From: Saccharina japonica
Lineage: Eukaryota; Sar; Phaeophyceae; Laminariales; Laminariaceae
Length of the DNA stretch: 64,000 nt
Assembly: GCA_008828725.1 (NCBI GenBank)
Contig: MEHQ01002397.1
Coordinates: 372,001-436,000, forward strand
Direction: 5' to 3'
This document shows positions 51,701 to 60,000 of this stretch, in pieces. The notes beneath the pieces were generated by a model that saw only the letters and a list, made by a program, of their open reading frames with translations, searched no databases and had not been told where the DNA came from. The position numbers and the translations under genes are program-made. Position 1 is the stretch's first letter. Every line of letters begins with the position of its first letter.

Positions 51701-54107
51701 TTCGTCGCTCCGTCTGCGTGTGTATGTGGATGATGGAAACAGGCGCCTGTTCGACAACGAGATTACAACCATCCAGCCCGGCGCTTTCGATGGTTTGACG
51801 TCTCTCGCAAACTTGTGAGTGAGCGGCGAGTGGGAATATTGTTTCTCTGGCCCCGGAGTCTGCCGTACGGTTACCTCAGTGTGAAGCGTTCCTCCTAGTT
51901 CTGCTACATACTATATTTCTACTGGTGGTTTATCATTGTTCGTATTGGACGTAGTTTCAGCGAGTCGTTGAGCCCACAGACGACAACAACCTCCTTCCTA
52001 TGCGCACCGGAGTGCAGTCCAAGTTGGGTATTACGCCGTGCGAGTACACAACAGCGTGGAAGCAACGTCCAATACGTAGTTCGTCACAGGAGGGTCGAGT
52101 TGCTGTTGTAATCGTCCATGCTGCGTCCGGCTTCTGTCTGGTGCGTACGTGGGGGGATGTACGGACCGGTTTATTTTTCGAGTAAGCCTAAAAATCGACG
52201 GAATTGGCCTGTAAGTGGTGTCATCACGCTTGAACAGGGTGATACCAAAATAGTTGCTCCATAGTTCCGCACAACGTGTCTTATATGCTTCACACGTCGT
52301 CATTCAACAAAATTGCAAAATAAGCACTTTGCCAAACTCGGTGCGACTGTATCCGCTAGTGAATGTTGTCCAGATGTCACAAACAGTACTACATGCCCCC
52401 ATGCGTGTGATATCCCGTCATGGACTCAACAGCTTCCGTCTAACACTGTTACCCCTAGGGGGAAATGTCGGGTAGGGTGTGTTGATAATTGGTTAAAATA
52501 ACAATAAAAAATGGGGCCTGTCACTGTAGATTTTGCGACGCGTAGGTATAGCTCCCATTGCTCTGCCGATAAAATGTTCCCTATTCCGTCGCCAGGTTCC
52601 TTCAACGTAATGTTCTGACGACGCTTCCCGCCGGAATTTTCGAAGACCTCGGGTCTGGCTCGTCACTGGTGGGACTGTGAGTGCTTTCGCGTCTTCTTCC
52701 AAATTCGCCACTGTTGCGCACCAACCTTAGCAGCAGGAAAAAAGTTGGAACGTGACTACCTCTGCACCTCTAACCGTCACGTGTAGGACTATGGTCATCG
52801 CACCATACTACTTGTGGTCGTTACTATCGACGACGTTCCGTTAATTTCCTCTGTTTCCCTCTGCGTACCCGAACCGTCGTCTGTTTACTGGCATTGAGCA
52901 ATCAGGGGTCTGGATGGTAACACGGGGCTACAATGTGTTCCCACTGTGTAAGTGGTCTGTGTAACGGAGTTCCTTGCGTTATAAGGCGTGCGTGGGTGCT
53001 TTTCGCACGACCTCTAGTTATGTCGAGGTTTCGAAACATTATCCGGCGTGTTTGGGCTTGGGTGTATTGGGGGATGACGGGAATTTCATGCCCACCCTTT
53101 GATTGGTGCCGTTCTCCAAATGCAATATTTGTGAGGCATACGCACCAGGGATTTGCTTGGCTTTCAGCTAGCTGCGCCGCTCATGTGTGCAGGAGTCCTT
53201 GTGGTATTGAGTATTACGGGATAAGTAACGTCGTGTATTGTTTGCCTCGGGTTTCAGATATTTATGTGGGTGAGACGTGCACAAGCATTGGTTCCGAGTA
53301 CGATCTGCTGTGTTTGTCGAGCGAACTACTACCATTCTGACGATTCTGCGTGAAATCATTGTTTCAACAACCCCCCTCTTCTTCTTTTAAAAACCTCGAC
53401 CCCCGCGTCTTCTTCCTATATTGACAGCAACTCGCCCTTCGCTGCGGGTCTGCCCTTCACCGTTGATATGTGCGGTGAGTGACTGCGGGGTCAAGGAGAT
53501 GTAGTCGGCCTCGCTCAAAAGACGTCGATGTCGATGATTTCAAGTCGTCAATGTTGACCTCGACATCTTGTTCAATCGGGGGGGTTGATTGTCCCGTCCA
53601 TTTCATGGCGATACGTTTGATTTACCTGTGGTATATGTGGTGCGCTGTCTCGTTGATGCCTTGTCTAGAGCGCGAGAGCCCAATAAGCCCGTTTGACCTC
53701 ACAGTTGGCTTGTACCGGTACTTCGCGCGACTCTATTTGTTTCACCCAATGCATTAGATATGTGCTGTCCGATGTAGGGGGTGACCGACGTAAAGTAGTA
53801 GTCACCCGAAACACTTTCCACAAGTACTTACAACCCTCTTTACCCTGTGTTCCGATCAAACTCGTGTACGATTTACCGGCAGAGTGTACGCCAGCCGTCG
53901 CGGTGACTTGCGACCCAGACTTGGAATTATGTGTTCCGGGGGATGTGGGCCACACCTGTGTTCCTGGTAAGAGGTGCTTCGCTGCCAAATATAGGAAACA
54001 TGTTTACACTGGGGATCATGTGAAGCCTCCAATACGGACTCAACGAGCGCGCAGAGACATGTGCAAAACGGGGTTTCCTTCGTAGCCTGGATTGCGCAGA
54101 CGGATGA
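39680..54107 (+). CDS. Gene B: secreted-type LRR protein with Cys-rich caps, 18 exons, 419 aa
   Basis: Exons: 39680-39734, 39787-39888, 40863-40920, 41388-41477, 42105-42176, 43829-43900, 45180-45251, 45569-45640, 46906-46977, 47212-47283, 48698-48769, 51379-51450, 51743-51814, 52596-52676, 52906-52947, 53428-53474, 53883-53966, 54055-54107. They total 1,260 nt in one frame ending TGA. The N-cap has eight cysteines. Ten LRRs and the C-cap follow, as in gene A. The 5' part up to the third exon from the cap is closest to gene C, and the remainder is closest to gene A, so the gene is a mosaic. The protein is probably secreted, because it has a hydrophobic N-terminus, paired cysteines and no anchor. 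The function is not known, and ligand or pathogen recognition is inference. The first exon depends on a 52-nt intron with a weak donor (gtgtgc), so the start is uncertain. Confidence 0.83.
39787..39888 (+). CDS. Gene B eight-Cys N-cap, first exon
   Basis: 102 nt, phase 1/1, encoding CTGDEDCDTDSGEVCCVLSK, then a KMCENP segment and GAC. It contains six cysteines; the next exon adds two. Donor gtgaga. The same frame is closed by a TGA just upstream in gene C, so an intron must precede it. Confidence 0.75.
40863..40920 (+). CDS. Gene B N-cap, second exon
   Basis: 58 nt, phase 1 in, phase 2 out, encoding QSACLTGPESRCIAGTTSL. Completes the N-cap cysteine set. Donor gtgagt. Confidence 0.8.
41388..41477 (+). 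CDS. Gene B leader repeat exon
   Basis: 90 nt, phase 2/2, starting DLSSCGIVDADIPALKQCLD. Similarity switches from gene C (upstream) to gene A (downstream) within about 50 nt after this exon. Confidence 0.86.
42105..42176 (+). CDS. Gene B LRR 1 exon
   Basis: 72 nt, phase 2/2, starting RIDLNALETL. Donor gtgagt. The following intron carries a segment of about 870 bp absent from gene A. Confidence 0.87.
42448..43330. mobile_element. Gene B specific intron insertion, about 870 bp
   Basis: An 11-bp direct repeat, atggaaattag, stands at both edges (42,448-42,458 and 43,320-43,330). The interior is rich in cttccatggaag and ggaagtaaa motifs in both orientations. No such segment is in the gene A intron. 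Element class unknown. Confidence 0.45.
43829..43900 (+). CDS. Gene B LRR 2 exon
   Basis: 72 nt, phase 2/2, starting WINSNMLTTL. All three changes against gene A (residues 2, 3 and 6) are near the N-terminal strand. Ends in AT, as in gene A. Confidence 0.88.
45180..45251 (+). CDS. Gene B LRR 3 exon
   Basis: 72 nt, phase 2/2, starting RLNSNQLTTV; protein identical to gene A LRR 3 although the surrounding introns have diverged. Confidence 0.9.
45569..45640 (+). CDS. Gene B LRR 4 exon
   Basis: 72 nt, phase 2/2, starting RMQENNIATI and ending RSLQLL, against ESIINL in gene A. Confidence 0.88.
46906..46977 (+). CDS. Gene B LRR 5 exon
   Basis: 72 nt, phase 2/2, starting FLNGNDLTTI, with the last residues LLSL, against LINL in gene A. 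Donor gtgagt. Confidence 0.88.
47212..47283 (+). CDS. Gene B LRR 6 exon
   Basis: 72 nt, phase 2/2, starting FLFDSGIDII, keeping the Asn-to-Ser change seen in gene A LRR 6. Confidence 0.87.
48698..48769 (+). CDS. Gene B LRR 7 exon
   Basis: 72 nt, phase 2/2, starting RLDNNDITTV, with the same DISG turn as gene A LRR 7. The exon begins with A, and the split codon is CTA or TTA, still Leu. Confidence 0.88.
49110..49320 (+). repeat. Dispersed repeat R2 in gene B intron
   Basis: ctagtcgtcactcagatcct, gggtcagaaagttgg and tcgtccactcgcagccaatt; positional counterpart of 33,430-33,640. Confidence 0.65.
49527..50444. mobile_element. Gene B specific intron insertion, CAG/CCG-rich, about 0.92 kb
   Basis: Left edge agagtgtttgcg and right edge cgcaaacactct are inverted repeats. 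tgtttgcgattgaagtaaa occurs twice near the left end (49,533 and 49,615). Gene A continues without a gap at the corresponding place (33,842). No transposase ORF. Confidence 0.55.
51379..51450 (+). CDS. Gene B LRR 8 exon
   Basis: 72 nt, phase 2/2, starting WLNGNAISTL, donor gtaaga as in gene A. The intron before it contains a 0.9-kb CAG-rich insertion. Confidence 0.88.
51743..51814 (+). CDS. Gene B LRR 9 exon
   Basis: 72 nt, phase 2/2, starting RLFDNEITTI, with the conserved PGAFDGLTSL turn; donor gtgagt. Confidence 0.89.
52596..52676 (+). CDS. Gene B LRR 10 exon (27-residue variant)
   Basis: 81 nt, phase 2/2, starting FLQRNVLTTLPAGIFEDL, with the GSG loop extension shared with gene A. Confidence 0.88.
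52906..52947 (+). CDS. Gene B short terminal repeat exon
   Basis: 42 nt, phase 2/2, GLDGNTGLQCVPTV, identical in protein to gene A. Confidence 0.83.
53428..53474 (+). CDS. Gene B C-cap exon 1
   Basis: 47 nt encoding NSPFAAGLPFTVDMC, phase 2 in, phase 1 out. More changed than the exons on either side. Confidence 0.78.
53883..53966 (+). CDS. Gene B C-cap exon 2
   Basis: 84 nt, phase 1/1, ECTPAVAVTCDPDLELCVPG then GHTCVP; four cysteines in the same positions as gene A. Donor gtaaga. Confidence 0.8.
54055..54107 (+). CDS. Gene B last exon, C-terminus and stop
   Basis: After gcgcag, this exon encodes TCAKRGFLRSLDCADG then TGA, with the same Cys spacing and stop as gene A. The intron is 88 nt, the same length as in gene A. 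Confidence 0.73.
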
Positions 54108-54460
54108 CTTCTGCTGAAAGCCTCGAATCCATCGACGGACGCATGTTAAGGTTAAAAGTGCACCGCGTTTGTTTGCTGAGAGATTGAAATAAAATTGCTA
54201 CGACATACCCGATGAACCATAGCTTGGCCCAAACTTTCAACTTAAAACACTGCAACAAAAAAAAGGAGAGACCGATGAGTTTGGTCTAGGGAGCCAAGTC
54301 GTTCAGACATAATTGCATTCAAAACGTCCTACCCCTATCATAGCACGCGTAGACGCGTCTGCATTGGACATGCTCGTACCAAACCAAAACGTCCGCAGTG
54401 CGAGTGAGCACGGGTAGTGTACCTCCGTGAAACGTTTAACGCGTCTGGGTCAAAGCCAAC

Positions 54461-54586
54461 ATGCAGCTGAGGTATCATGGAGCTGCTGTGTGTTTCCATG
54501 CATTAGTAATACCTGGTCCAGTGATTCCGTCCGATTATGTTTGTGACATGAGCCTTTCAAGGCGTTTTCGATTGTCAGATGCTTGA
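54461..54586 (+). other. Alternative first-exon candidate upstream of gene C
   Basis: Counterpart of 37,657: starts MQLRYHGAAVCFHALVIPG, 41 codons to TGA, with an in-frame stop eight codons upstream of the ATG. Same doubts as for the gene B copy. Confidence 0.2.
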
Positions 54587-55107
54587 CCTTGACACACACT
54601 GTCCGTTATCTTATGCCGAAGGGTGTTTTGAGGTGGTGAGAGTTAAAGTTTGCGTCGCTTCCTGTCTGGGGTATTAGGTTTAAAGTTTCATTTTTCTTAT
54701 TTAGGAACCCAGATATCCAGTGAAACCGAAACTTGAATCGCGCCTCCATTAACACCTCGGCCGACTGGTGCGGCATGTGTGTGTGACGCCTAAACATATA
54801 TTTCTACTAACCCGCGTGAATGCCTGACGACTCATTTTAAAATTTTGTATTCAGATGTACGTAGGAATCAGTCGGGGTCAATATAGAACCAGACTCTTGC
54901 CTTCCCGTTTACATATCTGATATTGATGCGAGGCAGTACATTGCTTGAGTACTTGCGCAATATCGTGTTATAGACGTGGGGCACATAGAACCGCTTCACC
55001 GAGAACTAAAATTACGAAATAAGAGTGTCTTCCTGGGGAACCGCCTGACGATTGTTGACCATTTGGAAGTTGGAGCGAACACTGTTTCGCTGCTAGCAAC
55101 AGACCTG

Positions 55108-55679
55108 CCAGTCCGACCGTAAATATAAGCAACTTTAGGAAAACCGTAAATATAAGCAACATCCTAAATAGAGGCCATGGCGTACTGTAATGGTGAACCT
55201 CAGACTCGTTAACATTCGTATCATCATGTAGTAGTCTACAGGGTTCCAAATTTTCATTAGTTGACAAGGGGATGGTTACATATCACCCCCCACCCCCCCA
55301 TACCTGGGATTTCGCGCAATTGTTCCAGTAAGGATTTTTCTGATAATTACTGAGCTCTCCCAAGCCGAACAATCGACTTTTTTTACATTGGTTTTTACTA
55401 TCGTATTTTTCGTACTTCTGGCCACGTAAAGAACTGCTCGTTGCAAGTATTATCATACAGCATTTCTCTCAACCGGCAGAAACAAATATTCAGGTCCGTG
55501 TGCTACTTCGTTGGGTCGACATACACAAAGCAAAAAAAAAAAATGAAAAACAAAATAGTGCCAAAAAAAAGGAAGATAGTGACGATGCTGGGAATCGAAC
55601 TCCGGTCATCCGATTGACAGTATTACCTACTATATTCTTTGCTATGTCAGGAAGTTGCTTATATTTACGGTCGGACTGG
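55108..55679. mobile_element. TIR element with perfect 28-bp ends (572 bp)
   Basis: ccagtccgaccgtaaatata plus agcaactt at the left is exactly mirrored at the right (55,652-55,679). A second copy of ccgtaaatataagcaac lies just inside. Unit 1 has no such element at the matching place (about 38,305). Non-coding. Confidence 0.8.
55575..55648 (-). other. tRNA-like relic inside the TIR element
   Basis: On the minus strand, ggtaatactgtcaatcggat then ggagttcgattccc resemble the 3' part of a tRNA (D-loop end, B-box), followed by tttttttt, a pol III type stop. The acceptor and T stems do not pair properly, so it is not called a tRNA gene. Confidence 0.3.
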
Positions 55680-57030
55680 TAGCTCTCTAGCAACCTCAAC
55701 GGGCCATGCCACCGAGTATTTGTACTCAATACGTTCAATGGTGTACGTCAATGTCGCATTCGTATGCCTACTGCAAGCAGCATTCGTAGCTGGACCATTA
55801 CCATTTTTATTCATACAGCGTGTAACATGAATCTGTTGTGGGATTGTAGGCAATTTCCTTGGTTTGGGGCGTACGATTCCTCCTACGTTGCGAGGAACTG
55901 TTTCATACTCACATACGTATGAGGCTGGTGCGTAACGCCTTCCTCGTTTAGCAGTTCATAGAGCATATACTGGAAATGGTGTAAGAGTAGCGTTTACCCG
56001 CCGGTTTTTCGCCAACACGTCAAGCGCCCTTATATTTGATTTCAACGGTTGAACGTACGCCCCAGTCAATGGGTTATATTTCCGGCTATAAATGTCAATA
56101 CATATGCTTCAACATTTTCCATAGACGCCTGTGTTTGACTTGGAAGGCAACCGTAAACCCTAGATCATAATTGACCAAACGCACACTCCCCGTTCCATAG
56201 CCTCAATCGGGATTGGGTTTAGGTATTGTATGATTGCATCGAGCCCCATAGCTGTCTCCCACGTCACCAAGGAGACAAAGAAAGACCCGAAAGGATTGGC
56301 CTATTTGGTCCTCCAAACAACATATCTAGACGTTGTGTTTGACAACCGAGAATAGGCTGACAGCCCGAACCGTCATGTAACTGTCGTTTCATGTAGACCT
56401 AACGATCACCCCTATCCTACAACGCTTCTACAATGTAGGAGGATATATTATTTACAGCTTATAGCTGCTCGCAAACATCATGAGTGGAGACCTGATTATA
56501 GTGGATAACCAACGGTCTGGCGTAGCCGGCTGGGTGTCCCTGTTGTCTCAAACAGTTCCAAGCAGCACAAAAACACGAATTAATCTAATATTTCGGTCGA
56601 TTTGTTTCGGGAATTATTGACACTATCGAAGGCAATAACCATGCCCGAGAATGCAAGAGAGTTTGTTCTGCGTCATAAGCATGCCCATTTCCGTTGAATG
56701 CCACCGGCTCGCCACACGCTGCGCCGGCCGGCATGCACAAGAAAGGTGGCGAACAAAAATCGTCGCTTCTTTGGTGGTGTCGACAGCCTTCACGAACAGG
56801 AGATATTTCAGTACTCAATCTACAGGCAAATGCCGTACGTGCGTTCATTCAATTTTCACCCAGCCAACACATCACATAGGTTATGGTGAAAGCTTTCAAT
56901 GTACTTCGCCCAACCATTGCATCTACATGCAACCCACATGTCCACGTCGCTGTGTGGGTAAACTGTCAATCTGTTGGGTTCCGTTGTGTACCAACCTAAG
57001 CATTGCCAATGAAAAATTACGGAAATTAAA

Positions 57031-57085
57031 ATGTTTGTTTTTATTTTCCGATACAAGCGGTTCTTCTGCTTGCCGTTCCTGTTTG
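57031..57085 (+). CDS. Gene C exon 1, candidate signal-peptide exon
   Basis: ATG opening MFVFIFRYKRFFCLPFLF, with one residue changed from gene B. The proposed 52-nt intron has donor gtttgc, which is poor. The position relative to the Cys exon (107 nt) is the same as in gene B. Confidence 0.4.
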
Positions 57086-60000
57086 GTTTGCATTCTTCGG
57101 GTGTTTCTTCCCCGTATCTCCCGTTGATTTCGCACAGCTTGCACGGGGGACAATGACTGCGACACGGACAGTGGCGAAGTGTGCTGCGTGCTGTCTAAGA
57201 TGTGCGAGGATCCTGCCTCGATCGAGGCCGGTGCTTGCAGTGAGAAAAGTCGAACTATGTATGTTATAGAGTGTACACCTTCTTGCTATATGTGTTCGTC
57301 CTGCTGTCTGCAAATTGCAGACATTGCACCGTTTCGACGCTAATCGCTTGGTTTTGTAGACCAATCAGCTGTCTCGCACAGTTTCATTTGTATACTTGGA
57401 TGAGGTCGTCATGCATGCGCCACGCCCTCCTACTCCTTAGCGCACGGAATCGTGCGGGCATAACCTACACGGAGAGAGTGTCGATGACGTGACGATATCG
57501 TCTTACAAACAGGTATTGTGTACGCATTAGTTTACACTATGTACGCCGCACTAGCTCTTTTCACCAAACTGTTCGACATTCAGTACTGTGCCGTTAGGTA
57601 TGTGGCAATTCTCGAAAGGCTGTAAAGTGTCGCCTGGAGTTTGCGAAGATTCATTTGGACGGAAGGCGAGATGGTTTGTACATCCTGCATCGTCACTAGA
57701 CGTTATGAAAATACGCCATTTCCGCGAGGACGCCTCCGATGTGTCGACCTTAATACGTCAGAAGGAAGCTTAAACAGGAACCTGATAGGGATAGTCAAAA
57801 CGTTACTAGTATTTATAAATCGTTCGCCATGTGGTATACATGACGAATGCAAGTTGCGGTTGGAAATACCTGGTGTAGTTCACCCTCCCGCCATGAACCG
57901 TATGTGTGATGCTTTTCCAAGCGTCTTTCTCGGCTGAACCGCGTGACCCTGTGTTTATCCGATATATATCCAGGTCAAACCGCGTGCCTCACTGGTCCGG
58001 AATCACGATGCATCGCTGGCACTTTAGACCTGTGAGTGAGATAATCGGTCATACGTCCGCAAATGGTCTTGCGGACATACCATGTACGGTAGGATGTATG
58101 TTAAACCTACACATTTGCCATTTTAATATGTTCGTGACAGTAACTCCGTAAACCAGTACACAAACCTCAATCTATCGTGTACCCTTTTCGTCTCTGTTAA
58201 GATAGTCAGCGCCAAGGCTCGTCAGTAGTCGCGTGCGTATTTTGTCGAATTTTGGTCAATATGTGAAGTCGAAAACGCCGAGCGAGACGTGAAGATCCCG
58301 TGAAAGAGGCTCACCCGGACGAAGCATGCTCGCCGCCATGGTTGACACTAAAGCCACCGTCACTGGGAATAATGGCGTTCCACGAATACCGAAGGCTTAC
58401 ACGTGGTTGTGCATATCTTACCTTATACAGCAAACATCACACGTTACAGCCGCCTCGCATGCTTTCCTTCCCCTGTTCTGTGTTCTCTAACTACAGGGAT
58501 CTATCGAACTGCGGTATTGCCGACGCTGACATTCCTGCTCTCAAGCTCTGCCTAGACACAGTCGGACGCAACGATATGACAACTCTGTGAGTTCTGTCAT
58601 CGGCGGAGCGGCGGCAAGGATGTAATCGTCGCTCTGATACGACGTTTGTTTAGTTAGTGTCTACAATAAAGCCACCCAATCAACGTTTTTCAACACAATT
58701 CAGGCTTGGTGTTACCGCATGAGCTGCAATCTTGTCGTGGCAGGAGGCGGTAATGCTCACGGGTTCACATGTCTAATATGTGGGTTGAAGTGCAGAGCTG
58801 ACCTTTGCGAATTCAACAAGGGGTAAAAACGTACCGGCGGGCCTCTTTCGGCACGTTTGAGTCTCTTGAGGGCTTAGTTGTGGAGTCTGTGGGTGTGCAC
58901 CTTGGTCCGCACGGCGGATGACAAGCGTCGCACACCTCACTTTGCCTTGTACGCTGCTGCTGATGTTTGTGTACAAAGTGTTGACAAAGGTATGCCTCTC
59001 ACGTTAAGCCGTTCGATCAAGTACATGTTCGCTAACTTGACGCTGGCAAGGCTGCTTCGCAAGCCCACTTGTTCATGTATACCAGTACACAAGACCGTTG
59101 AGTCAGTCCCCGTCAGATGAACACGTCCCTCACACCCTTCGTGGTTGTACACGTCGTTGCGTTGTTGCTATTGCATTGTTGGGACAGTCGGTTGCAGGAC
59201 AACGAGCTGGCGACCATCGAGGCTGACACTTTCAAGGATATGCCGTCGCTTGTAAACTTGTGAGTGGGCGAGTGAGCCCCTGAAATGCTTCTCGAACCAA
59301 GCAAACAGATATGTAGAGAAAACCACGGTCTAACGCACCTGTCTTCTGCCAAAGCACTTGAGCACTGACGATGAACGACCGACGATTACTGTTCATCCGT
59401 ACGAAACTAATACCAGCGAGTTAGCACATTATTCGATACGCAACGACCTCCCGCGTGGCGAACCGGAGTGTAGTATGTAGAGTTTCCTATACCCATAACC
59501 TATACCGAACAGAGTTTACGTCTTTTAGCAAACTACAAACTAACCCCGGACTATTGAGGAACGCAATAAAAGTCAACATCCTTAGTTCTCTCCTTTGATG
59601 AGAGATAATGTGTATGCTATACCTGAAACACAGAGTGTTGTCGATAAAGGCACTTCACAACCATTTTACAACATTATTTTCAACGGACATTGCAATTGAG
59701 CGAGTGTCTAAAGCAGAATCTGATTCTGCACGGCTGAACGATGGTGTGGCTGTACGGGCAATAGAGGGCGGTTGTTGCATTGTCGATCACACTAATCGTG
59801 ACATGTCTCACGCAGACGTATTGGACTGAAGAATCGAGATCACCACATCGGCTGTGTAACCGATACCTAAATCGACTCTATTGAACAAACGGCACACGTG
59901 TTTATCTCCTTGAACCATAATATTACGACTGGAATAGTTGTGGCGGATAATATGCGAATACACTGTACACATATGAGTTTTTTTCCGCAGACGTGTCAAA

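Larger units (their letters stand above)
41388..58496 (+). repeat. Tandem duplication unit 2 (17.1 kb)
   Basis: Second copy of the unit, from the gene B to the gene C leader exon, including the gene B 3' flank and gene C 5' region. The 3' flanks at 37.6 and 54.4 kb share long stretches (for example caaagcca...catgcag...aggtatcatggagctgctgtg). It carries its own insertions near 42.45-43.33, 49.53-50.45 and 55.11-55.68 kb. Confidence 0.8.

Noticed and set aside
56651-57127. 158-codon ORF ending just before the gene C Cys exon
   Set aside because: It ends in TGA 10 nt upstream of the exon and is out of frame with the gene B equivalent over most of its length; it reflects conserved flank.
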